This document shows, piece by piece, positions 1 to 12,575 of a DNA stretch of 64,000 nt. The number at the start of each line of letters is the position of its first letter. The stretch's first letter is position 1. The notes under the pieces are model-generated. The model searched no databases. It saw only the letters and a program-made list of their open reading frames with translations, and was not told the origin of the DNA. The position numbers were made by a program, and so were the translations under genes. Source of the DNA: Colletotrichum lupini (taxonomy: Eukaryota > Ascomycota > Sordariomycetes > Glomerellales > Glomerellaceae); assembly GCF_023278565.1 (NCBI RefSeq), contig NC_064675.1:2232001-2296000 (forward strand), in the 5' to 3' direction.

Positions 1-1450
1 CTATTTACTAAAGGAAATAGCTAGTAAGTACCTAGAAAGCACGATTATTAAAGTACTTAAGCTACTATATAAGCTCGTAAAATCGGGTACTTATTAATAA
101 GCTACTTACTACGATTTTTATATTAATTAACTATTAATAGTTACCTCTATATACGACCCGTACTTACTAATCGCGGAGTACGAAGGTAACTAATTTAGGA
201 TCGTTAGAATATAGACCGACGATATATTAAGCCTATTTAATATTAACTTTATAAAGAAGGAGGATAAGGAGCTTTAAAAAGCGGGCTTTATAACGAAGCT
301 AAAAAAGGTCCTTATAATAAATACCCCCCTAGTATTTAACGGTAGGATTCTTATAATTAAAAGGGAAACCGTCGTTTTTTAATAAAAGGGGTAGGGTAAG
401 AAGATTAACCTCGTTAACCCGAACGTAATTAATATTAAAAAGTAATATAAGGCTAAGCTTGCGCAAGGGGTATATATTATAAGTATTTATTAACCCGAGG
501 TAACTTTTAATTATATTAAAGTAGCGTAGGCTATAAATCTAATTAAACGAGACGTTAAAGTATTTAATAAGCGGCTTAAGTAGTAATAAACGAATCTCGA
601 TCGAGGTCTCGTCTATTACCTAATTAACTTTATAATTAGTAAGCTCTACGTTTTTATTAATAGGTTATTTACGAATAATAACGACCTTACTTCGTAATTA
701 GGGTATATTATTATCCTAGCTAACGAGAGTATAGGCAAGAGCGAATTTACTATATATAGTAATATAATCTACTACTCGTTAATTAAAAATAAGCGGGTAA
801 TAAGAAGTATATTAATATTAGAGGTTTATAGTATAATTAACGGCGTTAACTTCTCTTACGCAATTTTAATAACGCTAAGGAAGATTACCGATCGAATTAG
901 CCTTCTACTTATTCTAACGGTTATTTATACCGATTCTTACTTACTATACGAATACCTCGTTAAATTAGGAACAACGAAAGAAAAAAGGCTTATAATTAAT
1001 ATTATAACCCTTAGGTAATTATATAAAAGGCGCGAGATATTTAAGATCCGTTAGATTAATAATAAAGATAACCTCGTAGACGCTTTTATAAAAGTAGTAC
1101 TAAATAAAGGATTAGAATAATTCGTAAGTAATAGAAAAGTTATTATATAAATAGAGGGATAGGTTATACGAAAAGAGAAGAGAAAAGGGGGAAAAGGAGA
1201 CGACTTAGTAAACGGGCCCGAGGTCGAATTATACCTCTAACCGTAGTAGTTAAATTAATAAAAAAAAGAGAAAGTTAGTATTAAATTAGAAGTTTAATTT
1301 AACCGCGGTATATAGCCGACTGCGCAGGGGCTAATTAAGGGCCTTATTTACGATTATCATAGCTAGCCTAACTTACGGTTAGAACCTCCTTTTTATACTT
1401 ACGTAAATATTTATATAGTTTAATTAATCTCTTCGTTAACTACGGTTCGA
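1..1450 (+). mobile_element. RIP-degraded Ty1/copia-type retroelement remnant (RT/RNase H end)
   Basis: The block is AT-rich and almost free of CA and TG dinucleotides, as expected after repeat-induced point mutation. Read forward between about 650 and 1145, one frame still shows a copia RNase H pattern: YTDSYLLYEYLVKLG near 916-970, then EKRLIINI, then INNKDNLVDAFIK before 1100. The frame is broken by TAA/TAG codons where Trp or Gln codons would be expected. The 5' part (1-600) is probably the rest of the reverse transcriptase region but I cannot align it with confidence. Terminal repeats were not found. Composition returns to normal at about 1450. The element is inactive and marks the edge of an AT-rich block. 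Confidence 0.75.
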
Positions 1451-2950
1451 ACTAACTACCCTGTCATAGGGATACTAATACCTATAGGTAGTCTTTAGAC
1501 TCAAGCTGATAGAATGGAGGAAGGCTAGATCAGTATGCTATCTAAAAGGCTCTCGCGAGTTCGTCTGGCTCAACTTGGAACGAGTGCTAGCGAATCCAGG
1601 GGCCTGATGTGCTGCTCGATATTTCGCGGAGCTATTCCATGACCTGAAGACTGGCTTCGGCATATCGAACTATGCACATATTTAGGGGAATTTCAAGCGA
1701 GATATTGGTCCAATCCTATTTCCGATATTCCCTTATCAGGTATAACAAGCTCCCAATAGGTGAGAGTTGGAAACAATACGGAGATGTTTGTACGAGTGCC
1801 AACCCGTCGTTGATGGGATGAGATAGAAAGATCGATGTAAGGTCGGGCGGCTTGCAACTAATGAAAGATACGCTATTCATATTCGAAGAATGCAAGACAA
1901 GATAAGCGCCATAACCGCGGATACGTGGACCCGTTACTTAGTGGTGTGCGTCATCATTCTCATGAAGGCCTAGGGTGCCGACCCAAACGGACTCATCCGA
2001 GACTAAAAAGTGTGGGATAGCTGTGTGGTCGCATCGCAGGAGCCGTGCTACCCAGGCCACATAATCCATGTCAATGGAGGCATAAAGACCAGACGCCAAA
2101 GAAATGGAATAGGGCTGATAGCTTTCGGCCGATATCTGCAGTCTAAGATAGTAACACTACCAAGCTTGCCTACAACCCCTCATGCAGCTAGTTGGCTGAC
2201 ATGAAGTGACCCCAGATATCCACTTTCTTGGAATTACGGATGCCTACTCGCAAATGTCAAACACCAACCCTGAGTGTCTGATTCTAGGGCCACCTAGCAT
2301 GAATGGGCAGACTGTAACAGCTAAATCGCTGCATGAAGAAGGTGACGAATCCGTGGAGCCAGTATGGCATTTGGATGATGGATTCGCAACCTATAGTTTA
2401 CCTGCTGAGAGCACTAGCAGAGTAGAACCTATGTACTGTTGGTCGGGAACCAAACATGAGGACTTAGGCAGGATCGTGGGGAGAAAGCGGAAACGAAATG
2501 ATCAGTGACCAACTGACTGGATGGGAATCTTTGATGATTTGGAATTTCCATATTTCCCATTCCTGGCCTCAAAGGGGGTTCCGCGGCCCAAGCTCCTGGC
2601 TAGACGGGGAAGCACGGGCCACAGTCGGACACGATGCTCCGCCTTGAGATTTTCCGGCTTTCAATTGGTGGCTGGCAGTGGGGCTGCACCTCAGCTTAGC
2701 TCTTTACTTACGTCATTGCCCAGTCACTGCTGGCAGCTGCTGTGCTCCTTCATTCCTTCCCGCTAAGGTAAGGTAGCTAAGCTATGTCTGTCGACTTGGC
2801 TTGAATGGTGACGATTTTCAAACGACACAGCATCAACTCAACCCAAATAGACCGACGAGACCTTGGCCAGCTTGAGAAACTACCGTCCATCAGCAAGCCG
2901 CAGAGTGCATCGAGCATTGCACTTGGCTTCAACCGCAGTCGCATTACGAA
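1451..2950. other. Intergenic, no gene supported
   Basis: Composition becomes normal after the AT-rich block. Short open frames around 2010-2508 have no ATG in a sensible context, no recognisable domain and no splice-linked continuation. The last few hundred bases should hold the promoter and 5' UTR of the gene starting at 2951. Confidence 0.5.
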
Positions 2951-5277
2951 ATGATGTCCTTCTTCGGCTTCGGCCGCCCATCGCGCGAGGAACGCGAGCG
3001 CGAGCCTCTACTGCCGCGTTACAATGACGACACAGCCTTGCAGCAGCGCCTGCACGAGAAACTGCACACGTACCAGATGCTTCGTGCCATCGGGAAGGGT
3101 TACATGCCATCCAATGAACAGCTTATTGTCAACCTGCGCAGTCTACTGTCTGCTGACGTCCTCAACCCTGATACCCCCGACCTCAGCGACTCTGGGCGAG
3201 CCCTGGTTCTCAACGTCAAGCTTTTGATCAAGCAACTTATCGAGCTACTATTACACAAGAACGATAAGGACCAGATCCAAGATTTCATCTGGTATCTCAC
3301 CAAGGCTCGTCTGTCAGTTGACGCGTACGACATCGGTGCACGAGCATCCAAGGCAAAGGCCAGAGCCGACACTGTAGCAGGTGGGTCGTCTCTATTTTAT
3401 TAATACCAGCAACCCCACGTCGGCTCCTACCAAGGAAAGAAAGTTTGTTCAGAGTTTAAACTGACAATTGCCAAGCGTACAAAAGCTTACAAACGGTGGG
3501 TTCCTTGATATTAACCAACTCGGATTTTCGCCTGCTACTTTCGGATCTGAGCACTATTGGTCGAGAGGTCTTCCGCGATACTGCGTTCACCCTGTCGGAC
3601 GTCTCGAAGCAAGCGGCCAAGGATATCGAGCCCTCAAAAGAGGAAGAAGAAGCCGTCAAGCATCCCAACGGGGACTCGAAGCCTCCCCCGACTAAGGACG
3701 ATTTGGAAGATGAGGTCGTCGACATCGCAAAGGTTGTCACTGACGGCGTCGCCCGTGTCGCTGACGAAGCGGGCCAGAGCCTGACGGACCATGTCACCGG
3801 CGAGGAACAAGAGACCTTGGTACACAGGCTCAAGAGCACCATTGTCAATTTGCGAGAGAGAAAAGACTACTCCGACTCGGTATCGACTCTCTCATTACTC
3901 ATCCGGCGATATTTGTTGGCCTATTCGCACGCAGTTTCCGATACCATCCAGGTCGCTCGAGAAGACATTGACACCAATCCAGAGGCTGATCGTGCACTCC
4001 ACAATTTCTGGCTGTTCTTGACGTCTTTGGGTAACCGTGAGCACTGGAATGATGTTGAGGTCCAGTTCAAGGCGGTCATGGAACATGGCCACAGCGATCC
4101 AGAATTTGACAATCTTGTCAGACAGATCGGCAATCTGCTCCAGGACATACTGACGGACCCTGACTTCTTCGATCACGCCGAGGACCGCTTCAAGGAACTG
4201 AGAGCCAAGTCGAGACAGTCGACATCCGAGTCCTCAATACGCGATGATCTTGATGCGTTGCTGGAGAAGGTCTATCTTGCTCTGAATTCTGTGCTTCAGG
4301 ACACAGATATTAAGAAGGCCATGAACACCACCAGAAGAATCTTGCGAATTCTGTCGCCTGCACATCAGTACACCAACGGCGAATTGGTGGCAGACTCCAT
4401 CAACGTCTTCATACCCATGGTAGTGCAGGCAATTCAGTACATCCCGATTCCTCGGGTGGAAGTATCGGCGCCGGCTATCGATCTCCTTTTAGAGAACCTT
4501 ATCTTGGAGCCCGGGCGCACCGTCAACAACAGCTCCTTCTTACCATTCAAGATCAATATCTCCACACAGAATGATGTCGAGATCCGCAAGGCACGCTTCC
4601 GCACCACGTCTTCGGTGAAGACTCTCATGAGGATCACGGTATCAGGCCTGTCGATTGCAGCCGAAGACCTCGGATATTGGCTGCGCCTCCACTCGGGAAT
4701 ATTGAGGTTGGCAGACGCTGGCATTGCGGGCTTTTACCTGGATGAGCGTGGTATCGATGTTGCTATTGATGTGGAGGTTGGAAAGGAGCGGCTTGAGGAC
4801 ATATTGACGCTGCACAATGTCCGTGTTCGCATCCACCATCTCAATTACAGCCTCCGAAAGAGCAAGTTTTCCTGGCTCGCTTGGCTACTCAAGCCTCTGA
4901 TTCGGCCAACGGTCAAGGCCGCATTGGAAGCCCAGATTGCGGCCAGCATTGGCGAGCTGCTTCATTTCGCCAACAGAGAACTCCTCTTTGCACGCGAACG
5001 ATTGAGGGCCACTCGTATTGCCGACCCGCAGGATATGTGGACATTCCTCAAAGCTGTGGCGGCCAGGCTGGTGCCCCCCGAGGACCCCGATCTGTACACC
5101 CGTGTGGGTGTCGCGCAGCCTGGACGGGGAGTCTTCAAGGGTGTATATGCCCCTGGTAGTCTCGTCAAAATGTGGAACGAAGAGGCTGCGCTGGCAGGCG
5201 ACAGAGTGCACGAGTATCAACAAGACGGGTGGCGCAATTCCATCTTTGATGTCGGAACAACAGGCACAACGCTTTAA
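2951..5277 (+). CDS. HAM1-like protein (DUF5923/DUF4449 family, BPI-like lipid-binding fold)
   Basis: Two exons, 2951-3380 and 3476-5277, give 743 residues. The 95-nt intron (GTGGGT...CCAAG) restores the frame exactly through a split Ala codon, joining DTVA to AYKSLQTVG. The start (MMSFFGFG) lies just before a short basic/acidic stretch typical of this fungal family. The N-terminal part is helical and charged. The C-terminal half carries the conserved pattern of the HAM1-like C-terminal domain, including GVYAPGSLVKMWNEE and GWRNSIFDV near the end. Family members are predicted to have a BPI/tubular lipid-binding fold; a molecular role is not established. There is no signal peptide or membrane segment, so a cytosolic or membrane-peripheral location is likely. 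The family call is from remembered motifs, not from a search. Confidence 0.8.
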
Positions 5278-6142
5278 TGTTGCACCGAGTGCTGCGCGCG
5301 CGGGTAAAATGGCGCAGTCGCTGTTACGCCAAGGGCAGCACAACGATTGAGGCAGCCAAGGATGAGAGCGAAACAAGACCAGGCACGGTATGGACTCGAA
5401 ACTGCTTTTTTTTTTTTGCTCCATTTCAATGTATTTCTAGAGGCAATAACACATGCAGGGAGTAACAGGACCTACCTAGGCGAAAATGGCAAGTAGTATG
5501 AATCCAAGGTTACCTTACGAAAACGATCATTTGCATGTGGGCTTGGGTACACTACTGAAGAATCATTCGGGTGGTGGGTTAGACTACGGATGGCAGTGTA
5601 ACCATCTAACGCGCTGCACACTGCGCGCCACGCAGATCACAGCAACATTCGGCGCAAAAGTTCCTCCTTGCTCACATAACCGTCCTCCCTGAACAAGTTG
5701 ATAGGGGTGCAGTGACATTGACACGCCATCCGAATCGAGGAGGTGCACACTATCACGATATCGATGCCAAGAGTGCATGATGGACTTGTAAAGTGCAATC
5801 ATTGCAGTCGCTCTCTTTTTGCTTCCGAAATCCAAGGCGACGTGGCACGGTGGCATTTCAAACAAAGTTCGATTCATCAGCTGCCGTATCTAGTAGAGTT
5901 TGCTGCCCAGCATCACTACGAATATGGTCCCCGACCATCAGTAATCAACGGGTCAACAACGATCGATAAGCCCGAGGCGCGTGGAATCCACGGACTCGAG
6001 TAGAGTAGTTGGATCGAGTCACCCGAGCGTACGGAGTCTACCGATTACCTTATAGTGCGTATGATGACCATGCAGCGCGGTACCCGGCGCGTGACATTTG
6101 CTGCGGTTCTCTCCCGAAAGTTACGTACGGGCCACCCGAAAC
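5278..6142. other. Intergenic, shared 3' region of convergent genes
   Basis: This lies between the convergent HAM1-like and enoyl-CoA hydratase genes. A 12-nt poly-T run lies near 5407. No coding or structural feature is supported. Confidence 0.5.
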
Positions 6143-7741
6143 CTACGTGTGCTTGAAGTCGGGACGTCGCTTTTGCAGGAATGCGGTCATTCCTTCATTG
6201 AAATCGCCAAGGCTGAAAGTCGAGTAGTAAAGAGATTTCTCCATGGTCATCCCGGCATCAAGATGGCTATTCTCGACTGTAGCAGGGTTAGCGAGTCAGA
6301 ACACGGGGTCCGCACAGGGGCCCGCCCCCTCGATCCCTTGGTGGGATCCGGAGCCACCCCGTAGTAGCGGTTTTGGAGCCGGAGCAGCCCACCTGTGAGA
6401 ACGGCTTGCTTCGCAGTTTTGGTCACGGGGCCCGACATGACGGCGATGCGCTCAGCGAGCTTCATGGCGGCTGGCACGACCTCTTGACGTGGGAACACCT
6501 TGTTGACCACGCCGAGACGCTCAAACTCGGCACCGCTGGCTGAGTCGCCGGTAAGGACGAACTCCATGGCCTATAGCTGGTCAGTTCACCGGTTTCAAGG
6601 TGAGAGCGAAGATTTCGGCTGTTCAAGTCGGCCAGCACGAGTCAATCGGCTGGGTTTGGCGACTCACCTTGTGCTTGCCCAGCGCACGAGCTAGACGCTG
6701 AGTGCCGCCCGCGCCTGGAATCGTTCCGATCTTGATTTCTGGGAGTCCGAACGAAGCATCTTCGGCGGCGTAGATCATGTCGCACTGATCGTGAAGGGTC
6801 AGCCGTTTGGGTTTTACCTCGCAGAAACATGTGTGGGGGGGGGGGCAAACCCTTGACTTACTGCTAAAGCGATCTCGCAACCACCGCCCAACTTGAGGCT
6901 CTCACGTTAGCCTTGTTTCTGTGAGACGTGCGAGGCAACAGAGAAAAGAAAGAAAAGCACAGATGTTGGGAGGCGGCTCCCACATCCGACACCACAACTT
7001 ACTGCGAAACCAACTACAGCCGCGATGATGGGCTTGGAGAAGTTGGCAAAGGCGTCTGTTAGGTCCTTGAGAAAGGCGCGCTGGTGGGCCGCTGCCGTGG
7101 AGATCTGCACCAGCTCATTGAGGTCCATCCCGGCTGCACCACAAAACGGATTAGCCAACGTCGCGCCTCCATTAGATTAGATTAGAGGGGGGCCTGCCAG
7201 TGGAACCCTGGTGCGGATTTTCATGACGTTTCAGGGACTTGGAAACAAGAACGACAGCGGACATCCCCCTGTGTATCAAGTCCGTGGGGAATCAGATGGA
7301 GTTGAGATGGCAGTTGCTTGGTCGGGAAATCATCGACTGCCGTGCGCGGCGCCAACGATGATGAGTGTGCAGATTGCACGTGGAAGGGTGAAGGAAAAGG
7401 GAAGTGAAGCCGAGAAAGACGAGTTGAGGCCAGAGGATCCGACGACGGGGGTAAGCTTGTTGCGCCCCCCTCAAGACATGGTTCTCTGGAGCCCGACTCT
7501 GAAATCTGTCTCGACTGGTATGAGAAGAATTGCAAAACGTACCACAGAAGGGACCTTCAGGGCCACCAGTAACGACGACAGCGCGGATGGTCTCCAGGGC
7601 ATCGAGGTGAGCCAGTGTCGAAACAAGTTCGCCGATCATGACCTGAGAGAAGGCATTTCTCTTGGCTGGACGGTCAAATCGGACCAGGGCGACGCCCTTC
7701 TCGGAGTCGACCGTCAACTTGAGTGTGGTGAGGTTCTCCAT
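6143..7741 (-). CDS. Enoyl-CoA hydratase/isomerase family protein
   Basis: Six exons on the minus strand: 7543-7741, 7003-7133, 6862-6891, 6668-6784, 6393-6570 and 6143-6276, giving 262 residues, the usual crotonase length. All junctions are GT-AG and keep the frame. The 30-nt third exon encodes [10 protein letters not shown], and with the next exon gives the crotonase core followed by [19 protein letters not shown]. Both catalytic glutamates of true hydratases are present (Glu116 and Glu136, 20 residues apart as in rat mitochondrial enzyme). The last exon encodes the trimerisation/C-terminal helix ending RRPDFKHT and is easy to miss, because reading through the preceding donor gives a false C-terminus. 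Expected role: hydration of 2-enoyl-CoA in fatty or branched-chain acid breakdown. There is no peroxisomal PTS1; mitochondrial targeting is not obvious. An upstream in-frame ATG at 7786 is less likely as the start. Confidence 0.9.
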
Positions 7742-9290
7742 GGTGTCTCGGGAGCCGGAGGAGTTGCCGTATGGATAGAGCCACAAGAAGAAGAAAAAGA
7801 GTTTGGGACTAGCGGATCACCGGAGTGCGACGATTGATTAAAAAACGTGGAAGCTTGGAGGTAAACTGAGGTGACTAAGGCGAGAGAGGGGGCAGTGTTG
7901 TTGTTGATGGCTTGTTGAAGCAGCGTGCTCAGCACATGGCAGAGAGACAAAGAAGTCGAAGTCGTCGGATCTTTTCTTCTCCCGGGTCTTGCTTTCTTTC
8001 TTCCTGGGACCCTTTTCTTCTTCGCCAGCAACAACATCGCCGCACTTTATTAGAGAATTCCACCCGGCTGTGACCGAATTCGGCCGAGGCGGGTGTCGAC
8101 CTTGAGTACCTAGCGTCGCATCTTGCCTGGGGGGTAGGCTCGCAGAAGAAGAACAAAACTGGCCTGAGGGTCGTTCAAGGGAGAGGGGTGGGCGGCCAAA
8201 CGGTCGACAGGCATCATGAGCCGCGGAAGCCAGGGTTGCCCCCGGGAACGATGTGCAGACAGGGCACCATCCATGGCAGAAGCAAGGCATAACCCGCACA
8301 GGCGCCTAGCTTCCCTTCTTCCCTCCTCCTCCTCCACGATCGCGGCACGTAATGGATGGCACATGTCGACTGATTGACAACAACTTTGTCAGCCCCCCTG
8401 GTCATTATCCATCTCCAAGACGTCCGTCCTCCACTGCCGTGCCCCTTGTTACATCCCACGGCAACGCCTCGCGAGGGCCGCGAAGTGCTCCATCGACGAG
8501 ACAGAGGACGACAGCTGCCGCATTGGGCGGATGTGGTCCGGATCGCTCTCCGTTTTTCCCGGATTTGGACAACTCATCCGGCGTGGCCCCGCCGAACCGC
8601 CAGCGGTCCTGTTACCGCGGAATGGAGACATTCCTTACGACAAAATTTCTGCCCACATCTAAAGGGGTGGAGGCGGACTCTCGACTGCTCCAGACGCTCC
8701 CTTGGCGGCCGTGCCTGTCACGACGAAATATAGTCTCCCTCTACTCTTAGTATCTATTGCGCTTGCATCCATGGTCGAGGATCCGCTTCTCCGTACAGAG
8801 ACCGCATTCGTTCATCGAGGGATCCTGACCACATCCATAGTCTTGCAAGGTTCCTTGTAAGTGACCCCGTCTCTACCTACACTAGTTCATCACAGAGTCG
8901 TCCGTTCTCCACACTATCTAAAACAATTGTCTGCATAGCAAGGAGCTGAAAGAAGGAAAGAGTCCAGCCCTGATATCATCCATGGACCATGCCATGGCTA
9001 ACGGGGGTGCTTCTGAGAATATGGAACCTTGTTTGAACACGGAGGTTGAGGCAATCTAGGCAGGTTTTTGGCGAAGTGACCAAAACGAAGAATGCACTCC
9101 CCCACAAGGCCGGGCAGGGTCTGGCGCTTCTCCGTTTCTCTAGGACATTGGCGCACAAACACACAGACGCGACTGTCCCGTGGAGGAGATATATCTGGTT
9201 CCAAGTGCCCACCTCTCGAGATGTGGCTACGAGATGTGTTACTGGTAGGCAACATTATCGCAGGGCATCAACATCCAGAAGCTCATCACC
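7742..9290. other. Intergenic between divergent genes
   Basis: Head-to-head spacer between the enoyl-CoA hydratase and TmpB-like genes, so it should carry both promoters. It has purine- and pyrimidine-rich stretches near 7780-8050. Open frames here have no domain signal and are taken as chance. Confidence 0.5.
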
Positions 9291-12200
9291 ATGGCTCCCT
9301 CGCGCTCGTTCCACTCTCTGGAACACCTGTCCCTGGCGGACAGAGTTCTGTTCAACCAATTCAGCAGAGGACCGAGCGATGTGATACCATACCAAGTCGT
9401 TCACCACGCCTTCGAGTCCATCGCGGCAGCACATCCTGACGCCACGGCTGTCCGACACTACGATGGCACGACTATCACATACCGGGAGCTCAACCGCAGG
9501 GCCAATGTGCTCGCCAATGAGCTGAGGGGAACATACGGCCTCAGGAAAGGAGACCGTGTAGTGCTCGTCTACTCCCGATGCATCGAAATGGTCGTCTTTA
9601 TCTTTGCCGTCCTCAAGGCCGGTGGCCAGTATGTCCCTCTAGATGGTGGCATCATCCCCGAAGACACACTCGGCTACGACATTGTCGACTCCAACGCGCC
9701 GGTTGTGCTGTGCCTTCCCAAGTTCAGGGAGAAGGTGCTGCGCAGCGTGCCCTCTGAAAGGCGGGACCGTGTGAGGGTCGTTGACCTCGATGCGAACAGT
9801 TGGCTGTGGACGCACGGCAACAATGGGCACCCCGGTGTCATTGTCAAGCCTGAAGATGGAGCCTATGTGATCTACACCTCGGGCACTACCGGGCGACCCA
9901 AGGGAGTGGATGTGAGACACGAGGGCGTTACCAACACCCTTCTAGCGGAGCCTTCCAAGCTGGGCATCCGTGTCGGGAAGAATGTAGCGCAACAGTTGAA
10001 CGTCGGTTTCGATATGTGTAAGTCAAATGTCTCAAACTCTATTTCTTTAGTGGCGGACCACGCTGACGCGGCAATGGGTACTTAGGCGCGTGGGAGATTC
10101 TCGGCACCATGATGAACGGCGGAACGCTTCACATCAGAGGCAGCGGCAATGATCTCTGGACGGATTGCTTGCAGCGCGTCGACACTGTCATCGCGACGCC
10201 TTCCGTAGTCCTCAAGCACATGCCCAGGCGCGAGGACTTCCCCAACATCAGGACGATCGCTGTCGGTGGTGAGCCCTGTCCACTGGCGCTCGCTGAGCAG
10301 TGGGCGCCCTACGTCAAGTTCTGGAACGTATGCGGTCCTACCGAAATCAGCATTCTCAACACCGCGCATCTTCATAAGCCGGGAAAGACTTTGTCGATTG
10401 GCAAGCCTAACCCGAACACCAACGTTTACGTTCTCGACGAAGATGAGAACCCTGTCAAGATTGGCGAACCTGGTATCATGTGGGCCGGCGGTCCAGGCGT
10501 TTCTAGGGGGTATCTTAACTTGCCGGAGTTGACGGCACAAAGATATAAGGTCGACAAGTTCGCAAAGGATGGGTTAGTTTTGCGCCTCTTTTTATTCCCC
10601 GTTCTTCCGGCCGAGACTTGACAGAGAGAAAAGCACGCTAACGAACACCATTTACAGCCGTATGATGTTCAACACTGGCGACCTTGCTCGCTGGCTTGAA
10701 GACGGTAGCTTGGAGCCCCTCGGCCGCAAAGACGACCAGGTCAAGATTTCTGGCTTCCGCGTCGAACTCGATGGCGTCTCTCGCGCTATTGAAAAATGCC
10801 CTGGCGTCGTCAAGGGATGTGCGCTGAAAATCGACGATCGTCTGTGGGGCTTCTACTCTGCCCCTGCGCCGATCGACGAAGCTCAGCTGAAGACTGTCGT
10901 CGGCGAGGGCCAACCGTTCTACGCCGTCCCGACCGTCTGGAAGTACCTCACCATAATCGAGCTAACCCCCAACGGCAAGGTCGACAAGCGGGCCCTCCGC
11001 GACATCGCCGCTGGTGGTGCGGCCCAGACTCCGCCGCCGCTGCCTCTGGCAGATATCCCGACGGGCATGTCGACGCCCCAGCAATCGTCGAGCGCCTCGT
11101 CTATCAAGACGGCCGTCAGCCCTACCAGCGAAGGCGGCTTCACGCTCGTGGACTCTCGCACCTTCACCGTCGTCGATTCCCAGCAAAAGAACATTGACTT
11201 GGAGAAGACGGCCGCATTCGTCGAGGAAGCGGCCGAGAAGGAGGAAGAAGAGTACGAACTTCCTTCGAAGAAGGGCTTCCACGGCTGGAGATGGATCCGT
11301 CACCGCGGACTCAACGCCTACCGCAAGCTCTTTGGTGTCATCTTCCTCTCCAACCTCGCCGTCTTCGTGTGGATGCTGTACGAGAGCCGTAATAGCAACT
11401 TCTCCCTGCCCCTGAACCACCTGGCCACCGCCGTCGCCGCCAACCTCCTCGGCGCCGTTCTCCTGCGCCAGGAATACGTCGTCAACTTCATCTTCTGGGC
11501 GTGCTCCCGCGTGCCCACCTCCATGCCACTTTCCATCCGCAGACACTTTGCGCGTGTCTACCACAATGGCGGCGTCCACTCGGGCTGCGCCGTCTCCGCC
11601 ACCGTGTGGTGGGTCATCTTCACGGGCGCCGCAACCGGCAACTTCATCGCGCCTCAGTCCCTTTACTCCGTCAACATCATCACCCTCGTTCTAACCTATC
11701 TCATCCTCATCCTCCTTGTCCTGATCCTCGTCATGGCTTACCCCTCCATCCGCGCCAAGATGCACGACCAGTTCGAGTGGACGCACCGCTTCGCCGGCTG
11801 GTCGGCCCTCGCCCTCGTATGGGCCCACGTCATCGCTACCGCGGCCTCCATGTCCGCTGAGCCCCTCGGTCCGGCCCTGGCCAAGACACCCGCGCTCTAC
11901 CTCGTGGCCCTCACATCCTTCAGCATCGCGCTGCCCTGGATGTGCCTCCGCCGCGTAAAGGTCGTCCCGGAGCCGCTCTCCAAGCACGCCGTCCGTCTGC
12001 ACTTTGACTTCTGCACACCCGGGCCATGCACCTCGCGCGGCGTCCGCATCACCGACAGGCCCATGGTCGAGTGGCACGCCTTCGCCGCCATCCCGGAGCC
12101 GAGCGGAAAGGGCTTCTCCATCGTCGTTTCCAAGGCTGGCGACTGGACCAAGCGCATCATCGAGAACCCGCCCACCTCGATCTGGACCCGCGGCACCCCG

Positions 12201-12575
12201 GCGTCGGGCGTCCTCGCCGTCGCCCCGCTCTTCAAAAAGATGGTCCTCGTCGCGACGGGTTCTGGTATTGGTCCCTGTCTTCCCGTTCTTATGGAGCGTC
12301 GGGTTCCCGCGCGCGTCGTCTGGTCGACCAAGAACCCGCTCAAGACGTACGGGCAGGGCGTCATGGATCTGATTCTCAAGGCGGATCCGGACGCGTTGAT
12401 TTGGGATACGGATGAGCGCGGTAGGCCTGATTTGGTGCAGTTGGCGTATAATGTGTACAAGGAGAGCGGGGCTGAGTGCGTTGCGATTATCTCCAACGGG
12501 CCTACTGTGAATAAGTTTGTGTATCGGATGGAGGCGAGAGGGATTCCCGCGTTTGGACCTATTTGGGATTCATGA
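9291..12575 (+). CDS. tmpB: TmpB-like adenylate-forming enzyme fused to a membrane flavoprotein
   Basis: Three exons (9291-10017, 10086-10572, 10658-12575) give 1043 residues. Residues about 30-510 form an AMP-binding/adenylation domain: YTSGTTGRPKGV near 195, the CGPTE motif, TGDLARW near 411 and the PNGKVDKR end motif near 505. There is no carrier-protein domain; instead a Ser/Glu-rich linker leads into several membrane helices (about 612-790). The cytosolic C-terminal region resembles ferric-reductase/flavoprotein folds, with VATGSGIGPCLPVL near 938 in the nucleotide-binding position. This architecture matches Aspergillus nidulans TmpB, an adenylate-forming relative of TmpA implicated in signalling for asexual sporulation. 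The substrate is unknown. The symbol is given by architecture, so orthology should be treated as probable. The first intron interrupts the adenylation domain after VGFDM. Confidence 0.82.

Noticed and set aside
2010..2508. Two adjacent short frames near the left AT-rich block
   Set aside because: Their starts are non-ATG codons and composition is not coding-like.
7211..7837. 208-codon plus-strand frame over the enoyl-CoA hydratase start
   Set aside because: It is antisense to exon 1 and the first intron of a well supported gene and has no domain.
10962..11579. 205-codon frame on the minus strand
   Set aside because: Antisense to the TmpB-like gene and without a domain.
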